From Casuarina equisetifolia (lineage: Eukaryota; Streptophyta; Magnoliopsida; Fagales; Casuarinaceae): a DNA stretch of 64,000 nt. The stretch spans positions 1,247,501-1,311,500 of the forward strand of contig CM052361.1 of the NCBI GenBank assembly GCA_028551475.1, read 5' to 3'. The notes under the pieces were generated by a model. It was given only the letters and a program-made list of their open reading frames with translations. It ran no database searches and was not told where the DNA came from. The stretch's first letter is position 1. Each line of letters begins with the position of its first letter. The position numbers were made by a program, and so were the translations under genes. Shown here piece after piece: positions 46,403 to 58,200 of the stretch.

Positions 46403-49400
46403 GCCGGAGATTTGTATATATCAAATACTCCGAGCTTGGAGAGAAGGTGCTGGTGTTGGTTACTACAAAGCGCCTTTGTCAATAGGTCAGCTGGCTGTTC
46501 TTTAGTGGATACATGTTGCGTTGTTATGATGCCTTGCTGAAGTTTTTCTCTTACATAATGACATTCTACCTCGATGTGCTTTGTATGTTCATGAAAGATA
46601 GGGTTTGCAGCAATCTTCTCCGCAGCTTCATTGTCACAATATAGTAATACTGGACGCGTCATGTGAAATCCAAAATCTTTCAGTAAGCCAATGATCCAAA
46701 TAATCTCGCACGTGGTGACCTGCATGGCTTTATATTCTGCTTTTGCTGATGAAAGAGATACTGTCAGTTGTTTCTTGGAACGCCATGAAATCAGAGAATT
46801 TCCAATCATAATCCAGAAACCTGTTGTGGATCTTCGTGTCATGGGACATGTACTATAATCCGAATCACAAAATACTGTCATCTCGAATTGCAATGTGGAA
46901 GGAAAAATGAGGCCGAGTCCAGGACAACCCTTCAGATATCTAATCACTCTCATTGCTGCCTCAATATGTGACTGTTTTGGAGCGTGCATAAATTGATTGA
47001 GGAGTTGAACTGGAAAGGTGATGTTAGGCCTGGTAAGGGTCAGGTAGATCAATCTTCCAACCAGTCTCTAATAAACAGAAGGATCTTCCAGTGATGGATC
47101 ATTTATTTCTTCAGGTGAACTTTCATCATACTCTACACTGGTGAATTTCTTATTCGGTTCCATAGGAGTGATTGCAGGTTTGGAGCCTGCAAGGCCAGCT
47201 TCTGAGATTTATTCTAAAGCATATTTGCGCTGACTGAGAGTAATACCTTTTGGAGATCGAGCAATTTCAATTCCAAGGAAGAACTTCGATGGACCAAGAT
47301 CTTTCATGGAAAACGTGGAGTGAAGGTACTACTTGAGTTCTGTGATTCCACTCTCATTGTTACCAGTAATCAAAATATCATCAACGTATATCAACAATGC
47401 CACAAAGGAGCTGCCTTGAGACTTGGTGAATAATGAGTAATCATGATGAGATTGAGAGAAACCGTGCTGAAGCAAAGCAAAAGTGAAAGTGGCATTCCAC
47501 TGACGGGAGGCCTGCTTCAACCCATACAAGGATTTTTGTAGTTGGCATAGCATGCGCTCCCCTTGAGTGCGAAATCTGGGAGGAAGCTCCATATAAACCT
47601 CCTCAGAGAGATCGCCATGAAGGAAAGCGTTCTGAACATCCATCTGAAAAAGGGGCCAGTGATGTACAGAAGCAATGGTAATAATGAGGCGAACAGTGAC
47701 ATGCTTCACAGTGGGGGAGAAGGTATCCTAAAAATCAATCCCCTCATGTTGGCTAAAACCCTTAGCCACAAGGTGGGCCTTGTATCTCTCAATAGAACCA
47801 TCAGCATAATACTTCACCTTATAAACCCACTTGCAACCGATTGGACGACGATTAGGGGGCAAAGGGACCACATCCCAATTATGATTAGCCTCCAAAGTAG
47901 TGATCTCATTATCCATGGCAGTAACCCAATTGGGGTCAGTGATGGCTTCGTGAAAAGAGGTGGGTTCAGAGAGATCGCCATGAAGGAAAGCGTTCTGAAC
48001 ATCCATATGAAAAAGGGGCCAGTGATGTACAGAAGAAATGGTAATAATAAGGCGAACAGTGAAATGCTTCGCAGTGGGGGAGAAGGTATCCTAAAAATCA
48101 ATCCCTTCATGTTGGCTAAAACCCTTAGCCACAAGGCGGGCCTTGTATCTCTCAATAGAACCATCAACATAATACTTCACCTTATAAACCCATTTGCAAC
48201 CGATTGGACGACGATCATGGGGCAAAGGGACCACATCCCAATTATGATTAGCCTCAAAAGTAGTGATCTCATTATCCATGGCAGTAACCCAATTGGGGTC
48301 GGTGATGGCTTCGTGAAAAGAGGTGGGTTCAGGGATGGCAGATATAGTGGCAATGAAGTGTTGGTATTGAGGGTGACATTGATGGAGAGAAACATAGTTG
48401 GAAATAGGGTAAAGAAAGGTGGAAGAGGTATGAGGGAGAGTAAGGCAAAGGTAATTAGAGGACCAAATGGGAGGGCGAGGGGTTCGGCTAGAACGATGAA
48501 GGGAAGTGTCGAAGGGGGTATCAGGAATTTCAGAAGGAGGAGGGTCAGAAAGAGTGTCAGATGAGATAGGGGTGGGAGAGGGTTCAGTCGGAGGAGGATG
48601 ATCGAAGAGGTTAGGGACATCAACGGGCAGAGAGGATGGAGTATATGAATCATTGAATTGTAGAACTGGATCCGAAGGGGTAGGCGAGCTGGGCGGGCCG
48701 AAGTAATAGAAAAGGGAAAAATGTTTTCTTGAAAAATAACATCGCGACTCACAAAAAATTTGTGTGAGGAAGGATCATAGAGGCGGTAACCTTTTTGCAA
48801 AGAAAGGTAACCCATAAAAATGCAAGGGATGGCACGAGGACTGAATTTGTCACAAGGACCAAGGGTTATGGCAAAACAACGACAACCAAACACACGAAGG
48901 TGTTCAATGATGGGTGGTTTTCCAAACAGATGTTCAAAAAGACTGACACCATTGAAAGTGGAGGAGGGAAGAAGATTAATAATGTGGGTAGTAGTGAGGA
49001 GGCATTCCCCCTAAAACGGAGATGGGATAGAAGCTTGAAACATCAAGGCACGAGCCACATCAAGGAGGTGGCGGTGTTTGTGTTCAATAACACCATTTTA
49101 TTATGGAGTGTAAACATAAGAGGTTTCATGAACGATCCCGTGGTGAGAGAGGAAAGACTGACATTCGTTTGAAAAAAATTCAGTACCATTGTCAGAACGA
49201 ATCCGTTTGACAAGGAGGCCAAACTGGGTACAGATGAGAGAGATGAAATGTTGAATTTTTGAGAAAACTTGACTCTTAAATTGTAGAAGAAATGTCCAGG
49301 TTACCTTGGAAAAATCATCGATAATAGTCAGGAAATAATGTGCATCGTCATGGGTGGGAGTCCGATGAGGGCCCCAAACATCCATGTGGACCAATTCAAA

Positions 49401-49560
49401 AAGAGTGGATGTTTTAGTGTGACGATCGGGAAAAACCAACCGTGTTTGTTTGGCCAAAGGGCAAATGGAGCAGGAGAAATTGGAAGGACAAGAAATGGAT
49501 TTTCCATGAGCTAAATAATTTTTTAATGATGAGTGACCAAGTCGTTGATGCCAAAGAGAA
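46399..49560 (-). pseudogene. Copia pol relic (integrase, reverse transcriptase, RNase H)
   Basis: Reading leftward: a gag-pre-integrase end (CSICPLAKQTRL region, about 49470), the integrase core (ELVHMDVWGP; RSDNGTEFF) with two TAA codons replacing the usual Gln pair in TPQQNG (about 49104), and the integrase end (VFGCRCFA; FMGYLSLQKGYRLYD). The reverse transcriptase follows (AMDNEI, KWVYKVKY, MDVQNAFLHGDL, LYGLKQA, LIYVDDILITGN) and then RNase H (FCDSDYS, SLSSAKAEY, HIEVECHYVRE, ADLLTKAL). Further stops include those after GIDF, after TELK (47329) and near 47070. It encodes no functional polyprotein. Confidence 0.93.
47604..48329 (-). repeat. In-frame 363-bp tandem duplication within reverse transcriptase
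   Basis: Two adjacent direct copies (about 47604-47966 and 47967-48329) encode the same RT segment twice: EAITDPNWVTAMDNEITT, RRPIGCKWVYKVKYY, LVAKGFSQHEGIDF and MDVQNAFLHGDLSE. The offset of 363 bases is 121 codons, so the frame is preserved. Both copies share the TAG after GIDF, so the nonsense mutation predates the duplication. Few substitutions separate the copies. Confidence 0.92.
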
Positions 49561-50248
49561 TAATTATTATTGATAAAAGAAGCGTCACAAACAAAATTTG
49601 AGTTTGGGGTACAAAAATTATCTTGGACGGAATGGAAAAAATGAGCAAAAACTGAATGAAAATGCGAGGGAATTGAAGCACAAAGAAAATAAAGACCTTG
49701 GTCAGCCCTACTTAGCCCGATCAGAGCTCCAGTCGTACGGTCCTAAAAAACACAAAATTCATAAAAAAAAAGTGTGACACAATTATTGTCACGGGTTAAT
49801 TTTCTAATAAATAATAAATTATGCCAAAAACGAGGAGCATAAAGTATGTGGGTAAGGTGTAGGGAGGGATTAGGGTTAAATGTGCCAATGTGGGTTACGG
49901 GGCTTGTATAGCGATCAGGGAGGGTAATTGATATTGGGGTGACACATGGATAATATGAATGTAAAATATTTAAATTGCAAGCGATGTGGTCGCTTGCCCC
50001 AGAATCAATAATCTAAGAAGTTGAAATAGGTAAGTGAGAGGAAGCAATACCTATAAAAGGGCCCAAATTAGTGGGGCCGGCTGGGTTGAGGAGATGGAGG
50101 AGACGTTGCTGTTGATCAGGGGTCAATTGAAGCCCATTTGACCCACCATATGAGCTGGGAGGTCCCGTTAAAGATGGGCCTGAAGAACCTGCACCAGAAT
50201 TAAAAATCATGGGCGGGTTAGATAAAGGAGTGGGCTCGTGGGGGTGGT

Positions 50249-51522
50249 TGTTCGGTGAAATCTAAATGCAAGTGAACATGTCGAACAAGTAATATAATGA
50301 TAAGAAAGATATCATCCCACAGAGATTGGTGATTACTAAACCAATTAATTACTAACAGTGAACAACTCCTAGAATTTATCTAGCAAACCAAATTGATAGA
50401 TGATAGATTAACTAACTAAGTCTAAGAAAACTTAATAAAAGAAATATGTTAGAGCATATGACTTCACCATAATTACTAGGTACTAATATTGATTATTTAT
50501 GCTTGTAAGAGAGATAATATCTATGTGATGACGGAATTTCCTAATTTATTTACTATCCTATGTCTAGGTATAGCAAACCTACTTAGTTCATTAATTCACT
50601 ATATCTCTATATGTGAATTGAAACAAACCAAATGCATTAGGATCTATGAATATTCCCAGTTTACACCAAAAGCCACACAAACAATATGGTATATGTCTAT
50701 CCATATTTAATCTATGGTTACATATTACAAGAAGCAACTGCATGCTATTTCCTGTCGGTCTTTAACATGCAAATCAAGTCATCTAAGTGGTAGCTAATCA
50801 CCTAAAAACATTAAACTCCGTAATATGTAACTTCACATAAATAAAATATCTTGCAAAACATAATAATCATAAGATTCATACCATCATAATTAGGTTACAT
50901 CGTAGCTCTAACAAAAATAAACTAAAACATAAAGAAATAATGAGGAAGAATGATAATAAGAAATAAAGAAGGCATCTTGAATCCAAGAACAAGAAGTCTG
51001 TCACCCTTTTTGTCTTCTATTCAAGAAAACCTTAAATTCTTGGCCTCTTTCTTGAGTTGTGCTCAATTTACTCCCTTTCTCTTTTGCCTCTTCTCTTCTC
51101 TTAAATAGGGTTTAGGTTTAGACCTATCTCCTATCCTAGTAGAATTGGGTTTTAGAGACCTAAAACAATTGGGTTTTAGAGACCTAAAATAATTGGGTTT
51201 TGAACTCCTAAATTAATTGAGACTTGAATTCCTAACATGACTGGGTTTTCTATTTAAATAGAAAATCCAATAACAATAGAAAATCTAATAACAATTATCC
51301 AAAGCCCAAGCCCATCTTGACTCTCTTGATCTTGATATTACAATTTTGTCACACAATAAGCATCAGGTTCTCCATGTTCATTCCTTTTCTCCTTGCCTCC
51401 TTGTGCTACAAAAATAAGACAAATTTAAATAAATAAGAGGAGTTCAAATATTTTCTCATAAGCATTGTATTATTTATTGCCTAAAAAATAGATAAAATAA
51501 CTTTATAAAAATAGAGTTATCA
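50249..51522. mobile_element. 1.27-kb LTR-like insertion nested in the copia
   Basis: It begins TGTTCGGTGAAAT, ends GAGTTATCA and has no coding capacity. Flanks GTGGT and ATGGT agree at four of five bases, an eroded target duplication. It separates copia gag from pol. It is a close relative of 53380-54702. TG...CA ends with a five-base duplication and about 1.3 kb length fit a solo LTR. Confidence 0.8.
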
Positions 51523-51559
51523 ATGGTCATAGGTGAGCGGGCTAGAGGGCCCAAAACCA

Positions 51560-52617
51560 GGGGGCCTATATGAATCATGGGCTTCAACATTGTGGGCCAA
51601 AGGAGTAGGCCCAGCTGGCTTGCGGGTTGGGCTAGGACACTGCCTGGGTTGCCAGTTGAGCGGGTAGCCCACGATCAGGAAATAGGATTCCTGAACGTGG
51701 CCCGGCTTTTGGCAGTGATTGCAAAAAAGCCGAGACTAGGCTGGCCCATGAGAGGAATGACGAGTGCCGCGTGAGGGGCCACAGGTCGGGGCTGGCCCAG
51801 GGTGTGAGTGGGCGGGCATTGCGGGCTCCCCCGTGCGCTGAGAGGATCCGAGCATCCAGGAAGCCTGGAACGCCAGAAGATCGCCGAAAAGTGGCTTGCC
51901 GGGGGAAGGGGACCTCTGAGCAATGTCGTGTTTAGCCAAAGCATACGTCTTCTCCAAGGTGGGAAGCTCTTCGCGGGAGAGGATGGATGAACGGAGTGTC
52001 TAAAACTCCGATGGGAGGCCGAGAAGGAATTTCATGGCCTTGTCTTCCTGATCGCGAGCCTGAAGATGGGAATTGATGCTGCAATCACATTTTTTGCAGG
52101 TGTAGCGGATGGGGGCTCGGTGAGATTCAAGCTCGCCCCAAAGGTTTTGAAGCTGGACGAAGAAATTGGTGAGCTTTGGTCTGGTGGCACCGCTGGGAAG
52201 TTTCAGGTCATTGATGGCCTCTTGGAGGCTGAATTTCTGGGTTGCAGTGACCTTATCGAAGCTTTCCTCCAAAATAGACCAAATCTCGGTGACAGTGAGG
52301 CGAGTGACCATGCTGGTGAGGGTGGGTTCGACCGAATTGATAAGCCACGTTTTCACGGTGGTGTGGCATTGATCCCACCGTTTAGCTTCATCGCCGTTGT
52401 CGACGGGACGTGGGAGGGTGCCGTCGAGGAACCCCATTTTGTTGCGGGCAAGGAGGACGGTCTTCACTTGGTCGCTCCAGATTACCCAATTTGATTCTCC
52501 GGTGAGTTTGACGGAGACGATGCTAACCAGTTGAAGATCGGCAGCGAAGAGACTGTATAGGTCGCGAGGTGTGAGGGTGGTGGTAGGGTTGATGGTAGAT
52601 TCAGAGGCAGCAGACAT
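51560..52617 (-). pseudogene. Copia gag relic
   Basis: It starts MSAASES and shows the copia gag core (LTGESNWVIWSDQVKTVLLA, WDQCHTTVKTWLINS, FVQLQNLWGELESHR, CKKCDCSI, KFLLGLPSEF). TAG at 52000-52002 interrupts it; the same frame continues (TLRSSILSREELPTLEK) to a frameshift. A zinc-knuckle remnant (CNHCQKPGHVQE) near 51690-51720 has a Tyr in place of the last Cys. The reading frame also extends upstream to 52836, but the MSAASES Met gives a normal gag opening. Confidence 0.88.
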
Positions 52618-52916
52618 GGCGGTTGGTGGTGGAGGAAAATCGGGGTTAGGGTTAGGGTTCGGGAATTGGGGATTTAGGAAATTGGGGTGATGAAGTAATT
52701 TGTGAAAATATGGTGGTAGAATTAAAATCGGGTAAAAATGTAGGGACGAAAAAAAAAACTTAAAACGGTGCACGTAAGCGGGGGTAAAAATGACTTGTCT
52801 GGGTGTGAATAACGGCCGAAGAGTGAATGATGGCAAAAAAAAAATGAGACGGCCGAAGAATAAATGACGGCTGAAAAAATGAGAGGGCAGAAGCGATAGG
52901 TCTCAAAGATGAATCG

Positions 52917-52928
52917 GCTCTGATACCA
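52917..52928 (-). promoter_or_regulatory. Copia primer binding site (initiator Met tRNA type)
   Basis: On the minus strand TGGTATCAGAGC directly follows the 5' LTR. This is the common plant copia PBS, complementary to the 3' end of initiator methionine tRNA. Confidence 0.92.
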
Positions 52929-53150
52929 TGTAAATTTTGGAGACTGGAGAGTGAAGGAATGCTATATTATGTTGAATTACACTATACAAGAGACATCCTC
53001 AATTTATAGGCTTGATTCCTAGTCCATGTATGGGTTACAATAAATGGAAAATATTACATAATCACAAGAATATTTCATAATAAAATGCATTGCCTAATTA
53101 GGCTCCAAGGATTGTTGCCGCATATAACTATTGCCTTATTGGCACCAACA
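52929..53150 (-). repeat. Copia 5' LTR (222 bp)
   Basis: The pair of 46170-46391, the same length, with about seven substitutions. It would hold the element's promoter. Confidence 0.96.
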
Positions 53151-53295
53151 GAGTTCCACAGGCGATGTCGCGTCCTTCATGAAGTTCCTGGATCAACTTT
53201 TCGCATGAGACCCGTTTACTCCCTTTTAGTTCGAGGACGTTGTGAAGTTTCTCTCTCTTTTTTTTTTCCTCCAACAAGGCTGGATTCACACGGAC
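53151..53295 (-). pseudogene. Upstream part of the ORF split by the copia
   Basis: After removal of the copia, this minus-strand segment joins 46164-45776 in one frame. It contains LELKGSKRVSCEKLIQELHEG and GTLKRICCRP across the junction. It is open back to a stop at 53298-53296. Protein family unknown. The uninterrupted join suggests that the target was a real exon or a recently open frame. Confidence 0.45.
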
Positions 53296-53379
53296 TCACG
53301 CGTCTTCAGCTCAGAACCTTCCAGACTTTTGCTGCACTCCCGCTGGCTACTAATCTTCAGCTTAGAACTTCACGCTAGT

Positions 53380-54702
53380 TGTTCGGTGAAATTTATATGC
53401 AAGTGAACATGTTGAACACGTAATATAATGATAAGAAAAGTATCGTCTCACGAAGATTGGTGAATACTAAACTAATTAAGTACTAATGATGAATTAATCC
53501 TAAAATTTATCTAGCAAACCAAATTGATAGATGATAGATTAACTAAGTAAGTCTAAGAAAACTAAATGCAAGAAATATGTTAGAGCATCCGATTTCATCA
53601 TAATTACTAGGTATTAATATTGATTATTTATGCTTGCAAGAAAGACAATATCTATGTGATGGCGGAACTTCCTAATTTATTTACTATCCTATGTCTAGGT
53701 ATAACAAACCTACTTAGTTCATTAATTCACTATATCTCTATATGTGAATTGAAACAAACCAAATGCATTAGGATCTATGAACATTCCTAGTTTACACTGA
53801 AAGCCACACAAATAATATGGTATATGTCTATCCATATTTAATCTATGGTTGCATATTACAAGAAGCAACTGCATGCTATTTCCTGTCGGTCTCTAACATG
53901 CAAATCAAGTCATCTAAGTGGTAGCTAATCACCTAAAAGCATTAAACTTCGTAATATGTAACTTCACATAAATAAAATATATTGCAAAACATAATAATCA
54001 TAAGATTCATACCATCATAATTAGGTTACATCGTAGCTCTAACAAAGATAAACTAAAACATAAAGAAATAATGAGGAAGAATGGTAATAAGAAATAAAGA
54101 AGGCATCTTGAATCCAAGAACAAGAAGTCTGTCACCCTTGTTGTCTTCTCTTCAAGAAAACCTTGAATTCTTGGCCTCTTTCTTGAGTTGTGCTCAATTT
54201 CCTCCTCCTCTTTTCTTTTGCCTCTTCTCTTCTCTTATATAGGGTTAGGTTTAGACCTACTCTTATCCTAGTAGAATTGGGTTTTAGAGATTTAAAATAA
54301 TTGGGTTTTGAACTCTTAATTTAATTAGGTTTTGAACTCTTAATTTAATTAGACTTTAAACTCCTAATTTAATTAGGTTTTGAACTTCTAAATTAATTAG
54401 GATTTGAATTGCTAACATAACTGGGTTTTCTAAATAAATAGAAAACCCAATAACAATAGAAAATCTAATAACAATCATCCAAAGCCTAAGCCCATCTTAA
54501 CTCTCTTGATCTTGATATTACAATTTTGCCACACAATAAGTATCGGGTTCTCCATGTTCATTCCTTTTCTCCTTACCTCCTTGTGCTACATAAACAAGAT
54601 AAATATAGGTAAATAAAGAGGAGTTCAAATGTTTTCTCACAATTAGTAAAGTTATTTATTGCTTAAAATAGGTAAAATAATTCTATAAAAATAGAGTTAT
54701 CA
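53380..54702. mobile_element. 1.32-kb LTR-like insertion beside the copia
   Basis: The ends are TGTTCGGTGAAAT...GAGTTATCA, with perfect CTAGT duplications at 53375-53379 and 54703-54707. It is collinear with and highly similar to the nested copy at 50249-51522, and somewhat longer owing to extra 'taatttaattaggttttgaa'-type units near 54330-54400. No ORF. It is probably a solo LTR of the same retroelement family. Confidence 0.85.
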
Positions 54703-54707
54703 CTAGT

Positions 54708-55260
54708 CTCACGCGGAACTTTTCCACCGAAAGAGTTTGTGAACTCAAAAGTCTTTGCTGGACCCACTGCACGGCTTCATCTTCATTGTCAACAAGTTGG
54801 ACCCACCTATTAAATACACGGATGACTTTGTGGTTGATTTGTCAACATCTTCTTCCTGTCTGCAGGAAAAATGCAGATAGTATATATGTCACTCACTACG
54901 TCTGACTCTAAAGTTAATGCACTTTCGAAAGAGTAACATGTGTAAACTAAACATGAGATTAGGATTTACAGGGTAGTTAACAAAATATTATGAATCATAC
55001 AACATTTCTTTTAATCATTAAAAAAACTCCAAATACTCCAACATCTAATGTCGCATATTAAAATATAATATGGAGGACTTTTTTATATTAAACATTACTA
55101 TCTTTTTTACATGTGCCACACATTACTATCTTTTTTGCTCTCCCCGCTGGTAAATCACTCAAAAAGCAACCACGTTGTTTGAAGAGATGAGAACCTTCTT
55201 TTTCTCTCCCGCACTCTTAGCTACACATTCCCCAACACCTACTCGATCCATAAGCCCTTC
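54708..55260. other. Open minus-strand segment, then TNL-4 upstream DNA
   Basis: On the minus strand 54708-54845 is open (VIRVFNRWVQLVDNEDEAVQ, then QRLLSSQTLSVEKF). It may be another exon of the gene whose 3' part was split by the copia; I do not recognise it. From about 55130 the sequence is TNL upstream type ('aaatcactcaaaaagcaaccacgttgtttgaagagatgagaacc'), but the TATTTAAA box of the other copies is missing. Confidence 0.4.
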
Positions 55261-58200
55261 ATGGCAACTCAATTCATTTCGTCAACTTCCAAAGCTAGTT
55301 GGGATCATGATGTCTTCCTGAGTTTCAGAGGTAAAGACACCCGCAAGAACTTCACCGATCATCTCTACAAGGCGTTAGTTCAAGCGGGAATTCACACCTT
55401 CAGAGATAAGGAGGAGCTTCGAAGAGGGAGGATCATCTCTACCGAATTGCGCAACGCAATTCGCGGATCAAGGATTTCCATTGTGATTTTCTCTAAACAC
55501 TACGCTTCTTCCACGTGGTGCCTTGATGAACTTCTGGAGATCGTGGATTGTTGTAGAAAAAATACATTCCACACTCTTTTCCCGATATTTTATCACGTTG
55601 ATCCCTCGGATGTTCGAAAACAGGCTAGAACATTTGCAAGAGCATTTGCTGGGCATAAAAACCGGTTTCACACTAATATGGCGAAGGTAGAAAAGTGGAG
55701 AGAAGCTCTAACTAAAGCTGGGAGCTATTCTGGTTGGGATGTCTGGAGTGTTGCAAATGGGTAATTCTATGCTACACTTGACTTGTGGTTTCTAATTCCT
55801 TTGCTATATCCGTTTCCTTATAAGATAGACAAAAAATCATTATAAATGAATATTGTTTAACTAAAAATGGATTGGAAAAAAATCTTAGATTTTGAGTTCA
55901 ATTGGCTAATGTTTTCCTCTTTCATATCTAGTTGTTTTGGTTGAATTACTTGATGTTCTCGTGATCATGTCCAACTTACCACTTGTTAAAGTTCATGCCA
56001 CCTAAAATGGTTGGGCTTAACATTGCCTTTCTAATCAAATGTCTTATGCTTTGGGGGAATTACATAGTAACCATATTTTACTTGAAAACCCTAATTCATG
56101 GATTTAAACAAGATTTGAAACTTAAAACCAAAAAAAAAAAAAAAAGAATGGTTCGTAACATATCAAAGCTTTGAAAAAAAAGATATTTAAATGATAGCTA
56201 CATGGAATTTTATATAAGTTTATTGCTTATCATGATGAAAGAGTTTCAAAGAGTTGAGACAATATAGTTCATTGGTAATAGTCAACTCTTTTTTATTTTT
56301 GAATTTTAATTTTTTCTTAGCATTTATCTTCTAATTTCATATTCTATTTGTTATGATAATTAGGTATGAAGGGAAGTTCATTGAAGATATTGTTGATCAA
56401 GTTTTGCATGAAGTAGGTCCAATTCACTTTCATGTTGCAGAATATCCAACATGAATAGATTCTAAAGTTGAAAAGGTGAAAGATTTATTAAATCTTAAAA
56501 CAAGTGACTTTCGCATTGTTGGCATCTATGGCATGGGCAGTGTTGGTAAAACTACCATAGCAAAAGCTCTTTATAATAAGATATGTTTCAAATTTGAAGG
56601 ATTTAGTTTTCTTTCAAACATCAAAGAGACTTCAGAAAAGGTTGGGGGTCTAGTTCAACTCCAAAAACAACTTCTTTATGACATCTTGGAAAAGGATTCA
56701 AGGATTGATACTAACAATAAGGGAATTGTATTGATCAAGAAATTGCTTAAAGGAAAAAAAATCTTTGTGGTCCTTGATGATGTGGATGACGTGGACCAAA
56801 TCTTCAAATTGTTTGGAGACTTAAAATGGTTTGGCTTAGGAAGTAAAGTCATTATTACAACTAGAGATGCACATTTACTAACTCAATTAGAAGTACATGG
56901 AAGATATAAGGTCTCACCCTTAGATAAATCAAGCTCCCTTGCACTTTTTAGTTGGCATGCCTTTGGGATTGCCTATCCAAGACCAGATTTCCAAGAGCTT
57001 TCGATTGGTGTGGTGAACTATGCTAAAGGACTTCCATTAGCTTTTAAAGTTCTAGGTTCTTTTTTAAAAGGAAGGAGTTGTGTTGAATGGAAAAGTGAAT
57101 TGGAAAAGTTGCAAAAAAAACCAAATGACAAGATTCAAGGGATACTTAGAATAAGTTATGACTCACTAGATATGGATACAAAGGAAATATTTCTTGATAT
57201 TGCATGTTTCTTTCTTGGTATGGAGAAATACCATGCAACCAAAATATTGGAAGGTTGTGGTTTCTTCCCTAATATTGGTATGAAGATTCTTGAACAAAGA
57301 TCTCTCTTAATGATTCAAAAGGATAAGTTGTACATGCATAGTCTGGTACAATATATGGGAAGAGAAATTGTTCATGAAAATGCAAATTATGTTTTAAAAC
57401 ATTGTAGTAGGTTGTGGTTTCATGAAGATGTTTTAGTTGTCATAAGCAGACAAAAGGTAAGAGGTTTACCCATTTATCCTTTTTCCATATATGCATCCTA
57501 CTTTGAACTAAATGATAATGCTACACATAACTACTTGAATAAGATGATAATGCTACTCATAATTGTAGTTAAGTAAACAAATACTTCATAAGTTTTTAAG
57601 GTTCTATTCCAATTCAAGAGAGTTTTATTTTTGGAGAACTCGAGGATGTGAATCACTTATCTAGTTGTCTTTTTTGTCAGGGGTCACAGCATGTGAAAGG
57701 TTTGAGCTTAAATTCACCTCAATCGAAAGATGTAAATTTGAAGATAGAGGCATTTACAAAAATGAAAAATTTAAGATTGCTCCAAATTAATGCTATACAT
57801 CTTATAGGAAACTTAAAAAATTTATCCAACGACCTAAGATGGCTTTCTTGGCATAAGTGCCCTCTGAAATTTCTATCATAAAATTTTCATTTAGAAAACC
57901 TTGTTGTTCTTGATCTACAGGATAGCAAAACTACGCAGGTTTGGGAGGGTTGTAAGGTATAATAATATTGTGTTTTTATGTGTATGTTAAATGTGTGATG
58001 CCTAAATTTTTTTTTCACTTATTTCCATTCTTTTGATTTTGTTTCTATAGATACTCAATAAGCTAAAAGTCCTTAATCTCTAGAATTGTGAAGACCTCAT
58101 CATATCACCAAACTTTTCTCAAGTTCCACATTTGGAGATATTAATACTTTCAGGTTGCACAAGTTTGGTTGAAGTTGGTGAGTCCATTGGATGTTTAAAA

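Larger units (their letters stand above)
46165..53155 (-). mobile_element. Complete, inactive Ty1/copia retrotransposon with GAGTT target duplication
   Basis: The element spans 46170-53150 (6,981 bp) between GAGTT direct repeats (46165-46169 and 53151-53155). It has 222-bp LTRs with TG...CA ends, a PBS and a PPT. It is read leftward: gag (about 52617-51560), then gag-pre-integrase, integrase, reverse transcriptase and RNase H (about 49560-46399), the copia order. Many stops and frameshifts make it non-autonomous. A 1,274-bp LTR-like element is nested at 50249-51522. The two LTRs differ at about seven of 222 positions by eye, so the insertion is not very recent. Confidence 0.95.

Noticed and set aside
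47563-48564. 333-codon plus-strand reading frame
   Set aside because: It is the antisense of the copia reverse transcriptase and integrase region, and its internal repeat is simply the RT tandem duplication.
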